Source: Allobosea sp. BK604
Lineage (GTDB): Bacteria; Pseudomonadota; Alphaproteobacteria; Rhizobiales; Beijerinckiaceae
Length of the DNA stretch: 64,000 nucleotides
Direction: 5' to 3'
NCBI RefSeq assembly: GCF_004341515.1
Contig: NZ_SLZF01000001.1
Location: 186,001 to 250,000 of the forward strand
Numbering within the stretch: the first letter of the stretch is position 1; each line of letters begins with the position of its first letter. The translations under genes were made by a program, and so were the position numbers. This document shows positions 36,369 through 48,325 of the stretch, one piece after another. The notes under the pieces are model-generated. The model worked only from the letters and a program-made list of their open reading frames with translations, did not search any database and was not told the DNA's origin.

Positions 36369-36557
36369 GGCGAAGTCCTTCGAAGGCGGGGCTTGCAGGT
36401 CGGCCAGCTTGCACCGGCGATGCGACACTAGTGCACTTACTACGGTCTTGCGCCGGCACCATGGCCTGCATGCTGCATGCGGCGTTGCACGGCCATGCGA
36501 ATATGGTCTGTTGCCGTCCTTCGAGGGGAACCGCCAACGAGCGGGAAAGGATCAATC

Positions 36558-37529
36558 ATGCATCGTCGTCACGTCTTGCGTCTCGCCGCGATCTCGGCGC
36601 TGGCGCTCGCCGCGCCCGCCAGCGCGCAGACCCTGCCTCAGGGTCCCATCCGCATGCTGGTCGGCTTCGCCGCCGGCGGCTCCACCGACGTGATGGCGCG
36701 AATTATCGGCGAGAAGCTGTCGCAGCGCCTCGGCCGGAGCGTGATCATCGAGAACAATGCCGGCGCTTCCGGGCGCCTCGCCGCCGAGCAGGTGAAGAAG
36801 GCGGCGCCGGACGGCTCGACCGTCCTCGTCGGCAATATCGGCATGGTCGTGCTCGCGCCGGTGACGTTCAAGACCCTGAGCTATGATCCGCTCGCCGATT
36901 TCGAGCCCGTGGTCAGGGCCGCCGACTTCCAACTGGCCGTCGCCGCCACCAAGGAAACCGGCAGCAGCGATGTCGCGGGTTTCGTGCAATGGCTGAAGCA
37001 GAACCCGGACAAGGCCAATATCGCCGTGCCCCTTCAGGCGAGCCTCTCGCATCTGACCGGCCTGCGCTTCGTCCAGGCCTCGGGCGCCAAGGCCGAGATG
37101 GTGGTGTTCCGCGGCATGGCGCTCGCCATGCAGGACCTGCTCGCCGGGCGCCTCTCCGGCGCTGTCGCCACCGTCGCCGATTTCAGCGAGCAGCATCGTG
37201 CCGGGACGATGAAGGTGCTGGCCGTCTCCGGCGCGAAACGTGCCCCGGCGCTGCCGGACGTGCCGACCTTCACCGAGGCCGGCATCAAGGGTTTCGAGAG
37301 CAATGGCTGGAACGGCTTCCTGCTGCCGAAGGGCACGCCGCAGCCGATCGTCGAGCTCTACAACCGCGAGATCGCGGCGATCGTGGCCTCGCCGGAGATC
37401 ACGCAGCGCTACGAGCAGCTCGGCTTCATCGCGCCCGAGCCTAACACACCGGCCGATTTTGCCGGCGCGATCAAGTCGGGCATGGACGCCTGGAGGCCCC
37501 TGGTCGAGGCCGCAGGGCTTCAGCAGTAG
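36558..37529 (+). CDS. Orphan Bug-type periplasmic binding protein
   Basis: A 323-residue extracytoplasmic solute receptor of the tripartite tricarboxylate transporter (TctC/Bug) family. It has a signal peptide (HVLRLAAISALALAAPASA), GPIRMLVGFAAGGSTDVMAR, IIENNAGASGRLAAE and the C-terminal LPKGTPQPIVELYNREI. No TctA or TctB membrane genes are in the window, which is common for Bug proteins. It may work with a remote transporter or as a sensor. It precedes the convergent 5-oxoprolinase gene. Confidence 0.9.
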   Translation: MHRRHVLRLAAISALALAAPASAQTLPQGPIRMLVGFAAGGSTDVMARIIGEKLSQRLGRSVIIENNAGASGRLAAEQVKKAAPDGSTVLVGNIGMVVLAPVTFKTLSYDPLADFEPVVRAADFQLAVAATKETGSSDVAGFVQWLKQNPDKANIAVPLQASLSHLTGLRFVQASGAKAEMVVFRGMALAMQDLLAGRLSGAVATVADFSEQHRAGTMKVLAVSGAKRAPALPDVPTFTEAGIKGFESNGWNGFLLPKGTPQPIVELYNREIAAIVASPEITQRYEQLGFIAPEPNTPADFAGAIKSGMDAWRPLVEAAGLQQ

Positions 37530-37549
37530 CTTGCGACCGAGCGGGGCGG

Positions 37550-37654
37550 CTGGATCATCGGCCCGAATAGCGGATTGCGGCCTTCGGAAATGCCGATGCG
37601 AAAACAAGACGCTGGATCATCGGACCGATGCGATATCCGGTCCGATGGTCCAGC
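37550..37654. repeat. Dispersed palindromic repeat, family D, copy 1
   Basis: A two-part element: CTGGATCATCGGCCCGAA to GCCGATGCG, then CTGGATCATCGGACCGATGC to GGTCCAGC. Related sequence occurs at 48224-48325, with the second half at 56344-56386. It sits between convergent genes, 20 bases after the Bug gene stop and 10 bases from the oxoprolinase stop. Confidence 0.8.
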
Positions 37655-37663
37655 CTGCCCCGC

Positions 37664-41257
<3,594 letters not shown>

Positions 41258-41296
41258 GTCACTCTCCTCAGCGTGATGCATCAATTGAGCTGATAA

Positions 41297-41319
41297 TTCA
41301 TCGATAAATCGTCGATGAA
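41297..41319. promoter_or_regulatory. Palindromic operator between oxoprolinase and TRAP operon
   Basis: TTCATCGA (41297-41304) and TCGATGAA (41312-41319) are exact inverted repeats with a seven-base spacer. The site is 40 bases upstream of the oxoprolinase start and immediately before the -35 box of the divergent TRAP promoter. Its size fits a dimeric winged-helix regulator such as the MarR-like protein encoded at the end of the TRAP operon. Confidence 0.7.
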
Positions 41320-41322
41320 AAG

Positions 41323-41350
41323 TTGACAAGGTAATTTCGCCGTCTACGAT
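41323..41350 (+). promoter_or_regulatory. Promoter of the TRAP-racemase-MarR operon
   Basis: A consensus TTGACA (41323-41328) and TACGAT (41345-41350) are separated by 16 bases. This is the closest match to a housekeeping sigma promoter that I noticed in the window. About 150 bases of leader precede dctQ. The adjacent palindrome abuts the -35 box, so a bound regulator would probably block or recruit polymerase. Confidence 0.65.
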
Positions 41351-41502
41351 TGGTTTCGAGATCGGGACATGGCTGAGGGGCCGGGCCGATCGTGGGAGGA
41401 TATGATGGCAGGGTCAATCGCAACCGCGCGAAGCGTCGGCATGCGCTCATTTCCTGTATCCCATCGTCGCACCGGCACTGCCGCAACCTCACGGAGCGCG
41501 GC

Positions 41503-42051
41503 ATGATCCGCACCATCCTCGACAAGCTCTATCTCTTCGCCGGATATGCCGCCGGCTTCTTCCTCGTCGTCATCTTCATCCTGATGATGGGGCTTTCGAT
41601 CGGCCGCGAGATCGGCATCAACATTCCCGCCGGCGATGATTTCGCCTCCTGGAGCATGGCGGCGATGGCCTTTCTCGGCCTCGCCCATACCTTCAAATCC
41701 GGCGACATGATCCGGGTCGGCCTGTTGATCGACCGTTTCAAGGGCCGCACCCGCTGGTGCTTCGAGGTGTTCTCGCTGGTGCTGGGCTTGGGCTTCGTCG
41801 GCTTCTTCGCCTGGCACGCCGCGGTGATGACCTGGCAGAGCTGGCAGTTCAACGACGTCGCCGGCGGTGTCGTGCCGATACCACTCTGGATCCCGCAGCT
41901 CGGCTATTCCGGCGGCTTGATCATCCTGTTCATCGCCTTCCTCGACGAATTCGTCCATGTCGTGATCCGCCGCCAGGAACCGCGCTACGAGAAGCCGCCT
42001 GCCCAATCCGACGAGGAAATCGTCGAGCGCGCCATGGCGAGCGGAGTCTGA
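41503..42051 (+). CDS. dctQ: TRAP transporter small permease (DctQ)
   Basis: A 182-residue four-helix inner-membrane subunit. Hydrophobic segments include FAGYAAGFFLVVIFILMMG and EVFSLVLGLGFVGFFAWHAA, and the DctQ-family pattern LAHTFKSGDMIRVGLLIDRF lies between helices 2 and 3. I chose the ATG at 41503; the frame is open upstream but not DctQ-like. dctM follows after three bases. DctQ helps DctM couple sodium-driven uptake to the periplasmic binding protein. Confidence 0.92.
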   Translation: MIRTILDKLYLFAGYAAGFFLVVIFILMMGLSIGREIGINIPAGDDFASWSMAAMAFLGLAHTFKSGDMIRVGLLIDRFKGRTRWCFEVFSLVLGLGFVGFFAWHAAVMTWQSWQFNDVAGGVVPIPLWIPQLGYSGGLIILFIAFLDEFVHVVIRRQEPRYEKPPAQSDEEIVERAMASGV

Positions 42052-42054
42052 TCC

Positions 42055-43362
42055 ATGGCGATGATCGAAATCTCGGCGCTGCTGCTCGGCCTGCTCGCCA
42101 TCTTCCTCGCTGGCGGCGTCTGGATCGCCATTTCGCTGATGGCCTGCGGCTGGGTCGCGATGCAGTTCGTCGCCGGCGGCATTCCGGCCGGCTCGGTGCT
42201 CGCCACCACGATCTGGGGCAACAGCGCCTCCTGGACGCTGGCCGCACTGCCGCTCTTCATCTGGATGGGCGAGATCCTCTACCGCACCAGGCTCTCCGAG
42301 GAGATGTTCCGCGGCCTCGCGCCCTGGCTGAACTGGCTTCCGGGTCGCCTCATGCATGTCAACGTGCTCGCCTGCGGCATCTTCGGCTCGGTCTCCGGCT
42401 CCTCGGCGGCAACCTGCGCCACCGTCGCCAAGATCGCCCTGCCCGAGCTCAAGAAGCGTGGCTACGACGAGACGGTCAGCCTCGGCTCGCTCGCCGGCGC
42501 CGGCACGCTCGGCATCCTGATCCCGCCCTCGATCACCATGGTGGTCTATGCGGTGGCGGCCAATGTCTCGATCATCCAGGTCTTCCTCGCCGGCTTCCTG
42601 CCCGGCCTGCTCGTGATGGCGCTCTATTCGGGCTACATCATCGTCTGGCACCTGCTGAACCCGGACAAGGCCCCGCCGCGCGAGCCCAAGATGCCGCTGC
42701 GCGAGAAGCTCAAGGAGTCGGCCAACCTGATTCCCTGCATGCTGCTGATCGCGCTCGTCTTCCTCTCGCTGCTGCTCGGCTGGGCGACGGCGACGGAATG
42801 CGCCGCCTGGGGCGTGCTCGGCTCCTTCGGCATCGCCTGGTGGTCGGGCACGCTGACGCGCGAGGCCTTCTGGGCGAGCGTGATGGGCACGACGCGCATC
42901 ACCTGCATGATCATGCTGATCCTGGCCGGCGCCTCCTTCATGTCGACCTCGATGGCCTATACCGGCATCCCGGCCGCGCTCGCCGCCTGGGTCGACAGCC
43001 TGCATCTCTCGCCCTACGCGCTGATCGCGGCGCTGACCGTGATGTATATCGTCCTCGGCACCGCGCTCGACGGCATCTCGATGATCGTGCTGACCACCTC
43101 GATCGTCATTCCGATGATCAAGGCCGCCGGCTTCGACCTGGTCTGGTTCGGCATCTTCCTGGTGCTGATCGTCGAGATGGCCGAGGTCTCGCCGCCGGTC
43201 GGCTTCAACCTTTTCGTGCTTCAGACCATGTCGGGCAAGGATTCGAACACGGTGGCGCTCGCCGCCCTGCCCTTCTTTTTTCTACTGGTCGCGGCCGTGG
43301 CGATCATTACGATCTTCCCGCAGATCGTGATGATCCTGCCGCAACTGGCGTTTCCGGGATGA
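42055..43362 (+). CDS. dctM: TRAP transporter large permease (DctM)
   Basis: A 435-residue integral membrane protein with about 11-12 helices. Conserved segments include GSVSGSSAATCATVAKIALP, GTLGILIPPSITMVVYAVA and EVSPPVGFNLFVLQ, typical of DctM. It forms the transport channel driven by the sodium gradient. It lies between dctQ and dctP in the operon. Confidence 0.95.
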   Translation: MAMIEISALLLGLLAIFLAGGVWIAISLMACGWVAMQFVAGGIPAGSVLATTIWGNSASWTLAALPLFIWMGEILYRTRLSEEMFRGLAPWLNWLPGRLMHVNVLACGIFGSVSGSSAATCATVAKIALPELKKRGYDETVSLGSLAGAGTLGILIPPSITMVVYAVAANVSIIQVFLAGFLPGLLVMALYSGYIIVWHLLNPDKAPPREPKMPLREKLKESANLIPCMLLIALVFLSLLLGWATATECAAWGVLGSFGIAWWSGTLTREAFWASVMGTTRITCMIMLILAGASFMSTSMAYTGIPAALAAWVDSLHLSPYALIAALTVMYIVLGTALDGISMIVLTTSIVIPMIKAAGFDLVWFGIFLVLIVEMAEVSPPVGFNLFVLQTMSGKDSNTVALAALPFFFLLVAAVAIITIFPQIVMILPQLAFPG

Positions 43363-43400
43363 TGCAGCGTCAACGACAACAGGGGAATGGAGAGAACCAA

Positions 43401-44396
43401 ATGAAGCGTATCGATTTCATCAAGGGCCTGCTTCTGGCGGGCGTTGCGGCCGGCTCGCTCGCGCTCGGCACGACCGCGGCTTCGGCCCAGGCCAAGTGGA
43501 ACCTGCCCAACGCCTATCCGTCCGACAATCCGCACACCGAGAATCTCGTCGCCTTCGCCAAGGATGTCGAGGCCGCGACCGGCGGCAAGCTCACGATCAC
43601 GGTCCATGCCAATGCCGCGCTGTTCAAGGCGCCGGAGATCAAGCGCGCCGTCCAGACCGGCCAGGCCCAGATGGGCGAGGTGCTGATGTCGATCCACGAG
43701 AATGAGGATCCGATCTTCGGCATCGACGTCGTGCCCTTCCTCGCCACATCCTTCGCCGACTCGATGAAGCTCTACAAGGCCTCGAAGGCGGCGGTGGAGA
43801 AGAAGCTCGACAGCCAGGGCATCAAGCTGCTGTTCATGGTTCCCTGGGCGCCGCAGGGCGTCTACGCCAAGAAGGACCTCAATACGATCGACGACATGAA
43901 GGGCCTGAAATGGCGCTCCTACAATGTCGGCACGGCCCGCCTCGGTGAGCTGCTCGGCATGCAGTCGGTCACAATCCAGGCGGCGGAGTTGCCGCAGGCG
44001 CTGGCGACCGGCGTCGTCAACTCCTTCATGTCCTCGGGCGGCACCGGCTATGATTCGAAGGTCTGGGAATCGCTGACGCATTTCTACGACGTCCAGGCCT
44101 GGATTCCGAAGGACGCGACATTCGTCAACAAGGCTGCCTTCGAAGGCCTCGACAAGGCGACGCAGGAGGCCGTGCTCAAGGCCGCCGCCACCGCCGAAGC
44201 CCGCGGCTGGAAGGCCTGGGAGGACAAGACCAACTGGTATCTCGACCAGCTCAAGGCGAAGGGCATGAAGATCCAGCCCCCGAGCACCGAGCTCGCCGCC
44301 GGCTTCAAGAAGGCCGGCGATACCCTGACCACCGACTGGCTGAAGAAGGCCGGCGCCGACGGCCAGGCCGTGGTCGACGCCTACAAGAAGATGTGA
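43401..44396 (+). CDS. dctP: TRAP transporter substrate-binding protein (DctP)
   Basis: A 331-residue periplasmic binding protein from the ATG at 43401 with a signal peptide (GLLLAGVAAGSLALGTTAASAQA). The DctP-family pattern is clear: YKASKAAVEKKL, the ligand-carboxylate region LKWRSYNVGTARLGELLG, and ELPQALATGVVNSFMSSG. The conserved Arg that binds organic-acid carboxylates is probably the Arg of KWRSYN. Context with oxoprolinase suggests a cyclic amide acid such as pyroglutamate as ligand; the sequence does not prove it. Confidence 0.94.
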   Translation: MKRIDFIKGLLLAGVAAGSLALGTTAASAQAKWNLPNAYPSDNPHTENLVAFAKDVEAATGGKLTITVHANAALFKAPEIKRAVQTGQAQMGEVLMSIHENEDPIFGIDVVPFLATSFADSMKLYKASKAAVEKKLDSQGIKLLFMVPWAPQGVYAKKDLNTIDDMKGLKWRSYNVGTARLGELLGMQSVTIQAAELPQALATGVVNSFMSSGGTGYDSKVWESLTHFYDVQAWIPKDATFVNKAAFEGLDKATQEAVLKAAATAEARGWKAWEDKTNWYLDQLKAKGMKIQPPSTELAAGFKKAGDTLTTDWLKKAGADGQAVVDAYKKM

Positions 44397-44454
44397 GTCC
44401 GTGGCCGCGCCGTCGCCTCGCGGCGGCGCGGCTGCTCGCTGCGAGCAAGGCCCC

Positions 44455-45135
44455 ATGACCCTCGGCGTGCTGATGCTCGATACCGGCTTCCGGCGTTTTC
44501 CCGGCGATATCGGAGCGCCGGAAAGCTTTTCAGGCCCGGTGATCTTCGAACGCGTGCCGCAGGCGACGGCCGGGCGCATCGTCGGCATTGCCGATGACGG
44601 CTTCCTCGCCCCCTTCGTCGCTGCCGGCCATCGACTGATCGAGCGCGGCGCCACCGCGCTCACCACGTCCTGCGGCTTCCTGATCGCCTATCAGGAAGCA
44701 CTGGCGGCGAAGCTGCCGGTCCCCGTCGCGACGAGCGCACTGCTGCTCATCCCGACTCTCGGGCAGATGCTGCCCGCCGGCAAACGGGTGGGCGTGCTGA
44801 CCTTCTCGGCCGCGAGCCTGTCGCCCGCACACCTGACAGCAGCAGGCGCCGCAACCGACACGCCCGTAATCGGCCTGCCCGAAGGTGGCGCCTTCCAACG
44901 CGCCATCTTCGAGCAGCCGGGCGAGGACGGCTTTGCCCTGCGCGAGGCCGAGGCTGTCGCCACCGCGAAGGCGCTCGTCGCGGCGCATGCCGAAATCGGC
45001 GCGATTGTCCTCGAATGCACCAATCTCTCGCCGCATCGCGATGCGATCGCGGCGGCGGCCGGTTGCCCGGCTTATGACCTCTGGCCGCTGGTCGGCCTGA
45101 TCACGCAAGGAAGGACGCGCGATGCCCGGGCCTGA
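44455..45135 (+). CDS. Asp/Glu/hydantoin racemase-family protein
   Basis: A 226-residue cytoplasmic protein of the Asp/Glu racemase superfamily. The paired catalytic cysteines appear in ALTTSCGFLIAY and VLECTNLSPHRD. These use a two-base mechanism to racemise amino acids or hydantoins. Its place between dctP and the MarR-like gene, beside a fused oxoprolinase, suggests it interconverts enantiomers of the imported compound or its product. I chose the ATG at 44455. Its end overlaps the next gene by 14 bases. Confidence 0.85.
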   Translation: MTLGVLMLDTGFRRFPGDIGAPESFSGPVIFERVPQATAGRIVGIADDGFLAPFVAAGHRLIERGATALTTSCGFLIAYQEALAAKLPVPVATSALLLIPTLGQMLPAGKRVGVLTFSAASLSPAHLTAAGAATDTPVIGLPEGGAFQRAIFEQPGEDGFALREAEAVATAKALVAAHAEIGAIVLECTNLSPHRDAIAAAAGCPAYDLWPLVGLITQGRTRDARA

Positions 45136-45670
45136 TCCCAGCCCCGACGCCAAGCTCACGGAGACGCTGCTCGGGCCGATCGTCTCCTCCGGCCATCTCG
45201 CCTCGGGCGCGATGCCGGCGCTGTCGGAATTCGAATTCGCGCTCACCATGAACGTGCACGCCTTCCATCGCTGGATGCTGCGCTGCATGGCGGCAGCCGG
45301 CGTGCCGGACCTGACCCCGATGGACGTGCTCGTGCTGCACAATGTCAATCATCGCGGCAAGGCCAAGCGGCTGGCCGATATCTGCCTCGTCCTCAATATC
45401 GAGGACACGCATATCGTGAACTACTCTCTGAAGAAGCTGGAGCGGCTGAAGCTGATCAAGAGCGGCCGCAAGGGCAAGGAGAAGACCGTCGCGGTGACGC
45501 AAGGAGGAGAGGATGCGTGCCGGCGCTATGCGCAGGTGCGCGAGCAGCTCCTGGTCAAGTCAGTGCTGGCGACCAGCATCGATCCGCAGCGCCTCTCGGA
45601 GATCGCAGCCGCGATCCGCTCGCTCTCGGGCCAGTACGACCAGGCGGCAAGGGCGGCGGCGAGCTTGTAG
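45122..45670 (+). CDS. MarR-like winged-helix regulator
   Basis: A 182-residue DNA-binding protein of the MarR / HTH_27 type. The helix-turn-helix region reads KRLADICLVLNIEDTHIVNY and is followed by a basic wing (KSGRKGKEKTVAVT). It overlaps the racemase stop by 14 bases, so it is the last gene of the TRAP operon. The most likely target is the palindrome at 41297-41319, giving feedback control of both divergent transcripts by the ligand. Confidence 0.85.
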   Translation: MPGPDPSPDAKLTETLLGPIVSSGHLASGAMPALSEFEFALTMNVHAFHRWMLRCMAAAGVPDLTPMDVLVLHNVNHRGKAKRLADICLVLNIEDTHIVNYSLKKLERLKLIKSGRKGKEKTVAVTQGGEDACRRYAQVREQLLVKSVLATSIDPQRLSEIAAAIRSLSGQYDQAARAAASL

Positions 45671-45680
45671 CACGACACCA

Positions 45681-45773
45681 TCCTTTGCGAGCATCGGGGC
45701 CTTGCCTTCGGCAAGCCCAGGGCTCGACCTACATCCCCTGGACTGCTTCGTCGCTACGCTCCTCGCAATGACG
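45681..45773. repeat. Dispersed repeat, family C, copy 2
   Basis: A roughly 93-base element starting TCCTTTGCGAGCATC and ending CGCTCCTCGCAATGACG. It shares its right arm (CTTCGTCGCTACGCTCCTCG) with copy 1 at 48130-48217. It lies between the convergent MarR-like and VOC genes. Confidence 0.75.
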
Positions 45774-45789
45774 GCTTTGCCGTCCAGTG

Positions 45790-46185
45790 TCACGGCAGAT
45801 TCAGCTGCCAGGACACGCCGAAGCGGTCGCTCACCCAGGTGAAGCGGCGGCTGAAGCCGTAATTGTCGAGCGGCATCAGCACCGAGCCGCCCTCGCGCAG
45901 GGCCGCGCTCAGCCGCTCCAGCTCCTCGTTCGATTCGCAGGTCACGAACAGCGACATCGACGGGGTGAAGGTGAAGGCGTGCTTCACGAAGCTGTCGCTC
46001 GCCATGACGCTCTGCCCGCCGATCGTCGCGGTCATCGTTATCACCGAGCCCTCGGGACCGGGCCCCTCGGCACCATGGCGATTGATGCTGATGATCTCGC
46101 TATTGGGGATGAGCGAGACGTAGAGACTGAGTGCCTCCTCCGCCTTGCCCTCGAACATCAGGAAGGTCTGAACGCTCGCGACCAT
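45790..46185 (-). CDS. VOC family protein (PhnB-like)
   Basis: A 131-residue vicinal-oxygen-chelate fold protein of the 3-demethylubiquinone-methyltransferase-like / PhnB group. The pattern runs QTFLMFEGKAEEALSLYVSL, then FVKHAFTFTPSMSLFV, and ends SDRFGVSWQLN. These are small dimers of mostly unknown activity. It starts three bases after the SRPBCC stop, in one operon with the ArsR-like regulator. Confidence 0.85.
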   Translation of the reverse strand: MVASVQTFLMFEGKAEEALSLYVSLIPNSEIISINRHGAEGPGPEGSVITMTATIGGQSVMASDSFVKHAFTFTPSMSLFVTCESNEELERLSAALREGGSVLMPLDNYGFSRRFTWVSDRFGVSWQLNLP

Positions 46186-46188
46186 CAC

Positions 46189-46734
46189 TCAGCCCTGCCC
46201 TTCGGTGTTGGCCATGCGTGCCGTGTATTCGGCCTCCAGCGCATCGATGCGGGACCAGAATCCACGTGGCGGATTGCCTTCGAGCTGGTCCTCCAGCAGG
46301 CCGAGATGCACATGCCATCCACCGGCGACATTGCTCATATCCGTGGCGGCGAGCTTGCGATGCGTCAGCACAAGCAGGGTCTTGCCATCCTTCGGGCTGA
46401 GCTCGAACGTGACCTCCGAGGACGGGTTGTCGCCGCCATGCCAGGTGAAGGCGAGCACATGCGGCGGCTCGTAGCGCGTGATCGCGCCTTTTGACAGGAA
46501 GCCGTTCTCGTTCATGTCGCGATATTTTTCGGGTGGCTCCTCCGGTGTGATCTGCGAATGCTTGAACAGCAGATTGGTCTCGCCGCCGAGACGCAGGTCG
46601 AAGACGCCGGAGGCGAGCCAGGTGCCGCGCTTCTCCGAGTCGGTCAGATAGGTCCAGACCCGCTCGACCGGTGCCGGCAGCAGCCGCTCGAACCGGATCG
46701 CGCCACTTTCCAGCACGACGCCATACTCATTCAT
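46189..46734 (-). CDS. SRPBCC/AHSA1 domain protein
   Basis: A 181-residue START-like fold protein from the ATG at 46734 (MNEYGVVLESGAIRFERLLP). The Aha1-type pattern includes PAPVERVWTYLTDSEKRGTW and YEPPHVLAFTWHGG, ending in a helix around GWHVHLGLLEDQL. It probably binds a hydrophobic small molecule. Two bases separate it from the upstream ArsR-like gene, a common pairing in soil proteobacteria. Confidence 0.88.
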   Translation of the reverse strand: MNEYGVVLESGAIRFERLLPAPVERVWTYLTDSEKRGTWLASGVFDLRLGGETNLLFKHSQITPEEPPEKYRDMNENGFLSKGAITRYEPPHVLAFTWHGGDNPSSEVTFELSPKDGKTLLVLTHRKLAATDMSNVAGGWHVHLGLLEDQLEGNPPRGFWSRIDALEAEYTARMANTEGQG

Positions 46735-46736
46735 GC

Positions 46737-47051
46737 CTACTCTCCCTGTTCGTCCGCTTTCGTCAGTTCCTGCTCGAGCACGTCGAGTCGGGAGCCCCAA
46801 TAGCCGCGCACCTTGCGGACCCAGGCGTCGAAGGCCTCCAACCCGTCGGGGTCGAGCCGATAGATGCGACGTTGGCCGCTGACCTCGACCCGGACCAGCC
46901 CGGCCTCCTTCAGCACCTTGAGGTGCTGCGAGATAGCCGGCGCACTGACGCTGAAACGCGCCGTAATCTCGCCAGCCGCCAACGCGCCTTCCCCCAGCAT
47001 CTCGATGATGCGGCGGCGGGTCGGGTCGGCCAGGGCGACGAAACGGTCCAT
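46737..47051 (-). CDS. ArsR-family regulator of the SRPBCC-VOC operon
   Basis: A 104-residue winged-helix regulator (ALADPTRRRIIEMLGEGALA and SVSAPAISQHLKVLKEAGLV). No cysteine metal site is present, so it belongs to the non-metal ArsR group that is paired with SRPBCC/AHSA1 proteins. A perfect palindrome lies 19 bases upstream of the start, where an autoregulatory operator is expected. Confidence 0.9.
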   Translation of the reverse strand: MDRFVALADPTRRRIIEMLGEGALAAGEITARFSVSAPAISQHLKVLKEAGLVRVEVSGQRRIYRLDPDGLEAFDAWVRKVRGYWGSRLDVLEQELTKADEQGE

Positions 47052-47069
47052 GTAGAAAATTAGCCCCTC

Positions 47070-47081
47070 ACTTAATTAAGT
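47070..47081. promoter_or_regulatory. Palindromic operator upstream of the ArsR-SRPBCC operon
   Basis: ACTTAATTAAGT is a perfect 12-base palindrome in a short AT-rich island that otherwise stands out from the GC-rich background. Its position just upstream of the ArsR-like start fits a binding site for that regulator. Confidence 0.6.
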
Positions 47082-47207
47082 CAATCATTAAATAATCACT
47101 CGCGCGCGGCGCATGCCGCTCGTTTGCGCAGCGGGGTTGCATCCTACGCCGCGGCACGTCAGACGGGCACTCTGCCTTCCCAGTTTCACACCTGATTTCG
47201 ATCGGTC

Positions 47208-48104
47208 ATGCCCGCACGCCACGCCACGCTCCTCGGCATCGCCATGATGCTGCTCGGCATCCTGCTGTTCTCGATCAACGACGTGATGGGGAAATGGCTG
47301 GTCGCGACCTATACGGTCGGCCAGGTCCTGGTCTTGCGCAGCATCGCGGCCCTTGCCGTGATCGCGCCCTTCGTGGTGCGGCAGGGCATCGGTCGCACCT
47401 TGCGGCCGGAGCGGCCGGGGCTGCAGGTCATGCGCGTCGCGCTCGGCTCCTGCGAGGTCGCGCTGTTCTACTGGGCGGTGTCCTACCTGCCGCTGGCCGA
47501 TACGATGACGCTCTGGCTGGCCGCCCCGGTCTGGGCCGTGGTGCTGGCCGCGCTCCTGCTCGGCGAGAAGGTCGATGCCGGGCGCTGGCTCGCGGTCGTC
47601 GTCGGCTTCATCGGTGTTGCGGTCGCGCTCAACCCCTCCGGCCAGAGCCTCTCCCTGCCGGCGATCATCGCGCTCGTCGGCAGCGTCTCCTTCGCCATCA
47701 TGATGATCACCGGCCGCCAATTGCGCGGCACGCCCGACGTGACTTTGGTCGCCTGGCAAACGCTGGGAGCCTTCATCATGGGGCTGATCCTGCTGCCTTT
47801 TGGCTGGGTGACGCCGAGCCTGACCGACACCGCGCTGCTCGGCCTGCTCGGCATCGTCGCCATGGTCGCGCATCTCTGCGTGACACGCTCGCTCAAGCTG
47901 GCCGAGGCCTCGGTCGTCGTGCCCTATCAGTACACCCTGATCGTCTGGGCCCTCGTCTTTGGCTGGTTCATCTTCGGCGACTGGCCGACGCCGGCCATGC
48001 TGATCGGCGCCGGGCTGATCGTCGCCGCCGGGCTTGCGCTCCTGCTGCTGGAGCGGCGGAGCGCCAAGCTGAGCGACGTGCTGCTGCAGCCGGAAGAGAT
48101 CTGA
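47208..48104 (+). CDS. DMT family transporter (EamA)
   Basis: A 298-residue inner-membrane protein with two EamA repeats and about ten helices. Typical features are FSINDVMGKWLVATYTVGQV, YLPLADTMTLWLAAPVWAVV and, in the second half, EASVVVPYQYTLIVWALVFG. EamA proteins export metabolites or drugs; the substrate is unknown. Repeats of families C and D follow the gene. Confidence 0.9.
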   Translation: MPARHATLLGIAMMLLGILLFSINDVMGKWLVATYTVGQVLVLRSIAALAVIAPFVVRQGIGRTLRPERPGLQVMRVALGSCEVALFYWAVSYLPLADTMTLWLAAPVWAVVLAALLLGEKVDAGRWLAVVVGFIGVAVALNPSGQSLSLPAIIALVGSVSFAIMMITGRQLRGTPDVTLVAWQTLGAFIMGLILLPFGWVTPSLTDTALLGLLGIVAMVAHLCVTRSLKLAEASVVVPYQYTLIVWALVFGWFIFGDWPTPAMLIGAGLIVAAGLALLLLERRSAKLSDVLLQPEEI

Positions 48105-48129
48105 TTTTCGGTCTGAGAGACCACCAATC

Positions 48130-48217
48130 CGTCCTTGCGAGCGCAGCGAAGCAATCCAGGGGCGGCAGCGCTCTACGCCCCCTGGATTGCGTCGTCGCTC
48201 CGCTCCTCGCAATGACG
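48130..48217. repeat. Dispersed repeat, family C, copy 1
   Basis: An 88-base imperfect palindrome from CGTCCTTGCGAGCGCAGCGA to CCTCGCAATGACG with inner arms AATCCAGGGG and CCCCTGGATT. It lies 26 bases after the DMT stop and directly abuts the family D copy. Confidence 0.82.
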
Positions 48218-48223
48218 TCCTAA

Positions 48224-48325
48224 GCGCATCGGCCCGAAAAGTGGATCGCGGCTTTCGGAAAAGCCGATGCGAAAACAAGAAGCTGGATCATCGCACCGGA
48301 TACGATATCCGGTCCGATGGTCTAG
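48224..48325. repeat. Dispersed palindromic repeat, family D, copy 2
   Basis: A two-part element: GCGCATCGGCCCGAAAAGTG to AAGCCGATGCG, then AGCTGGATCATCGCACCGGA to GGTCTAGC. It overlaps the end of the GntR gene; the stop codon at 48322-48324 lies within its right end. Confidence 0.82.
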
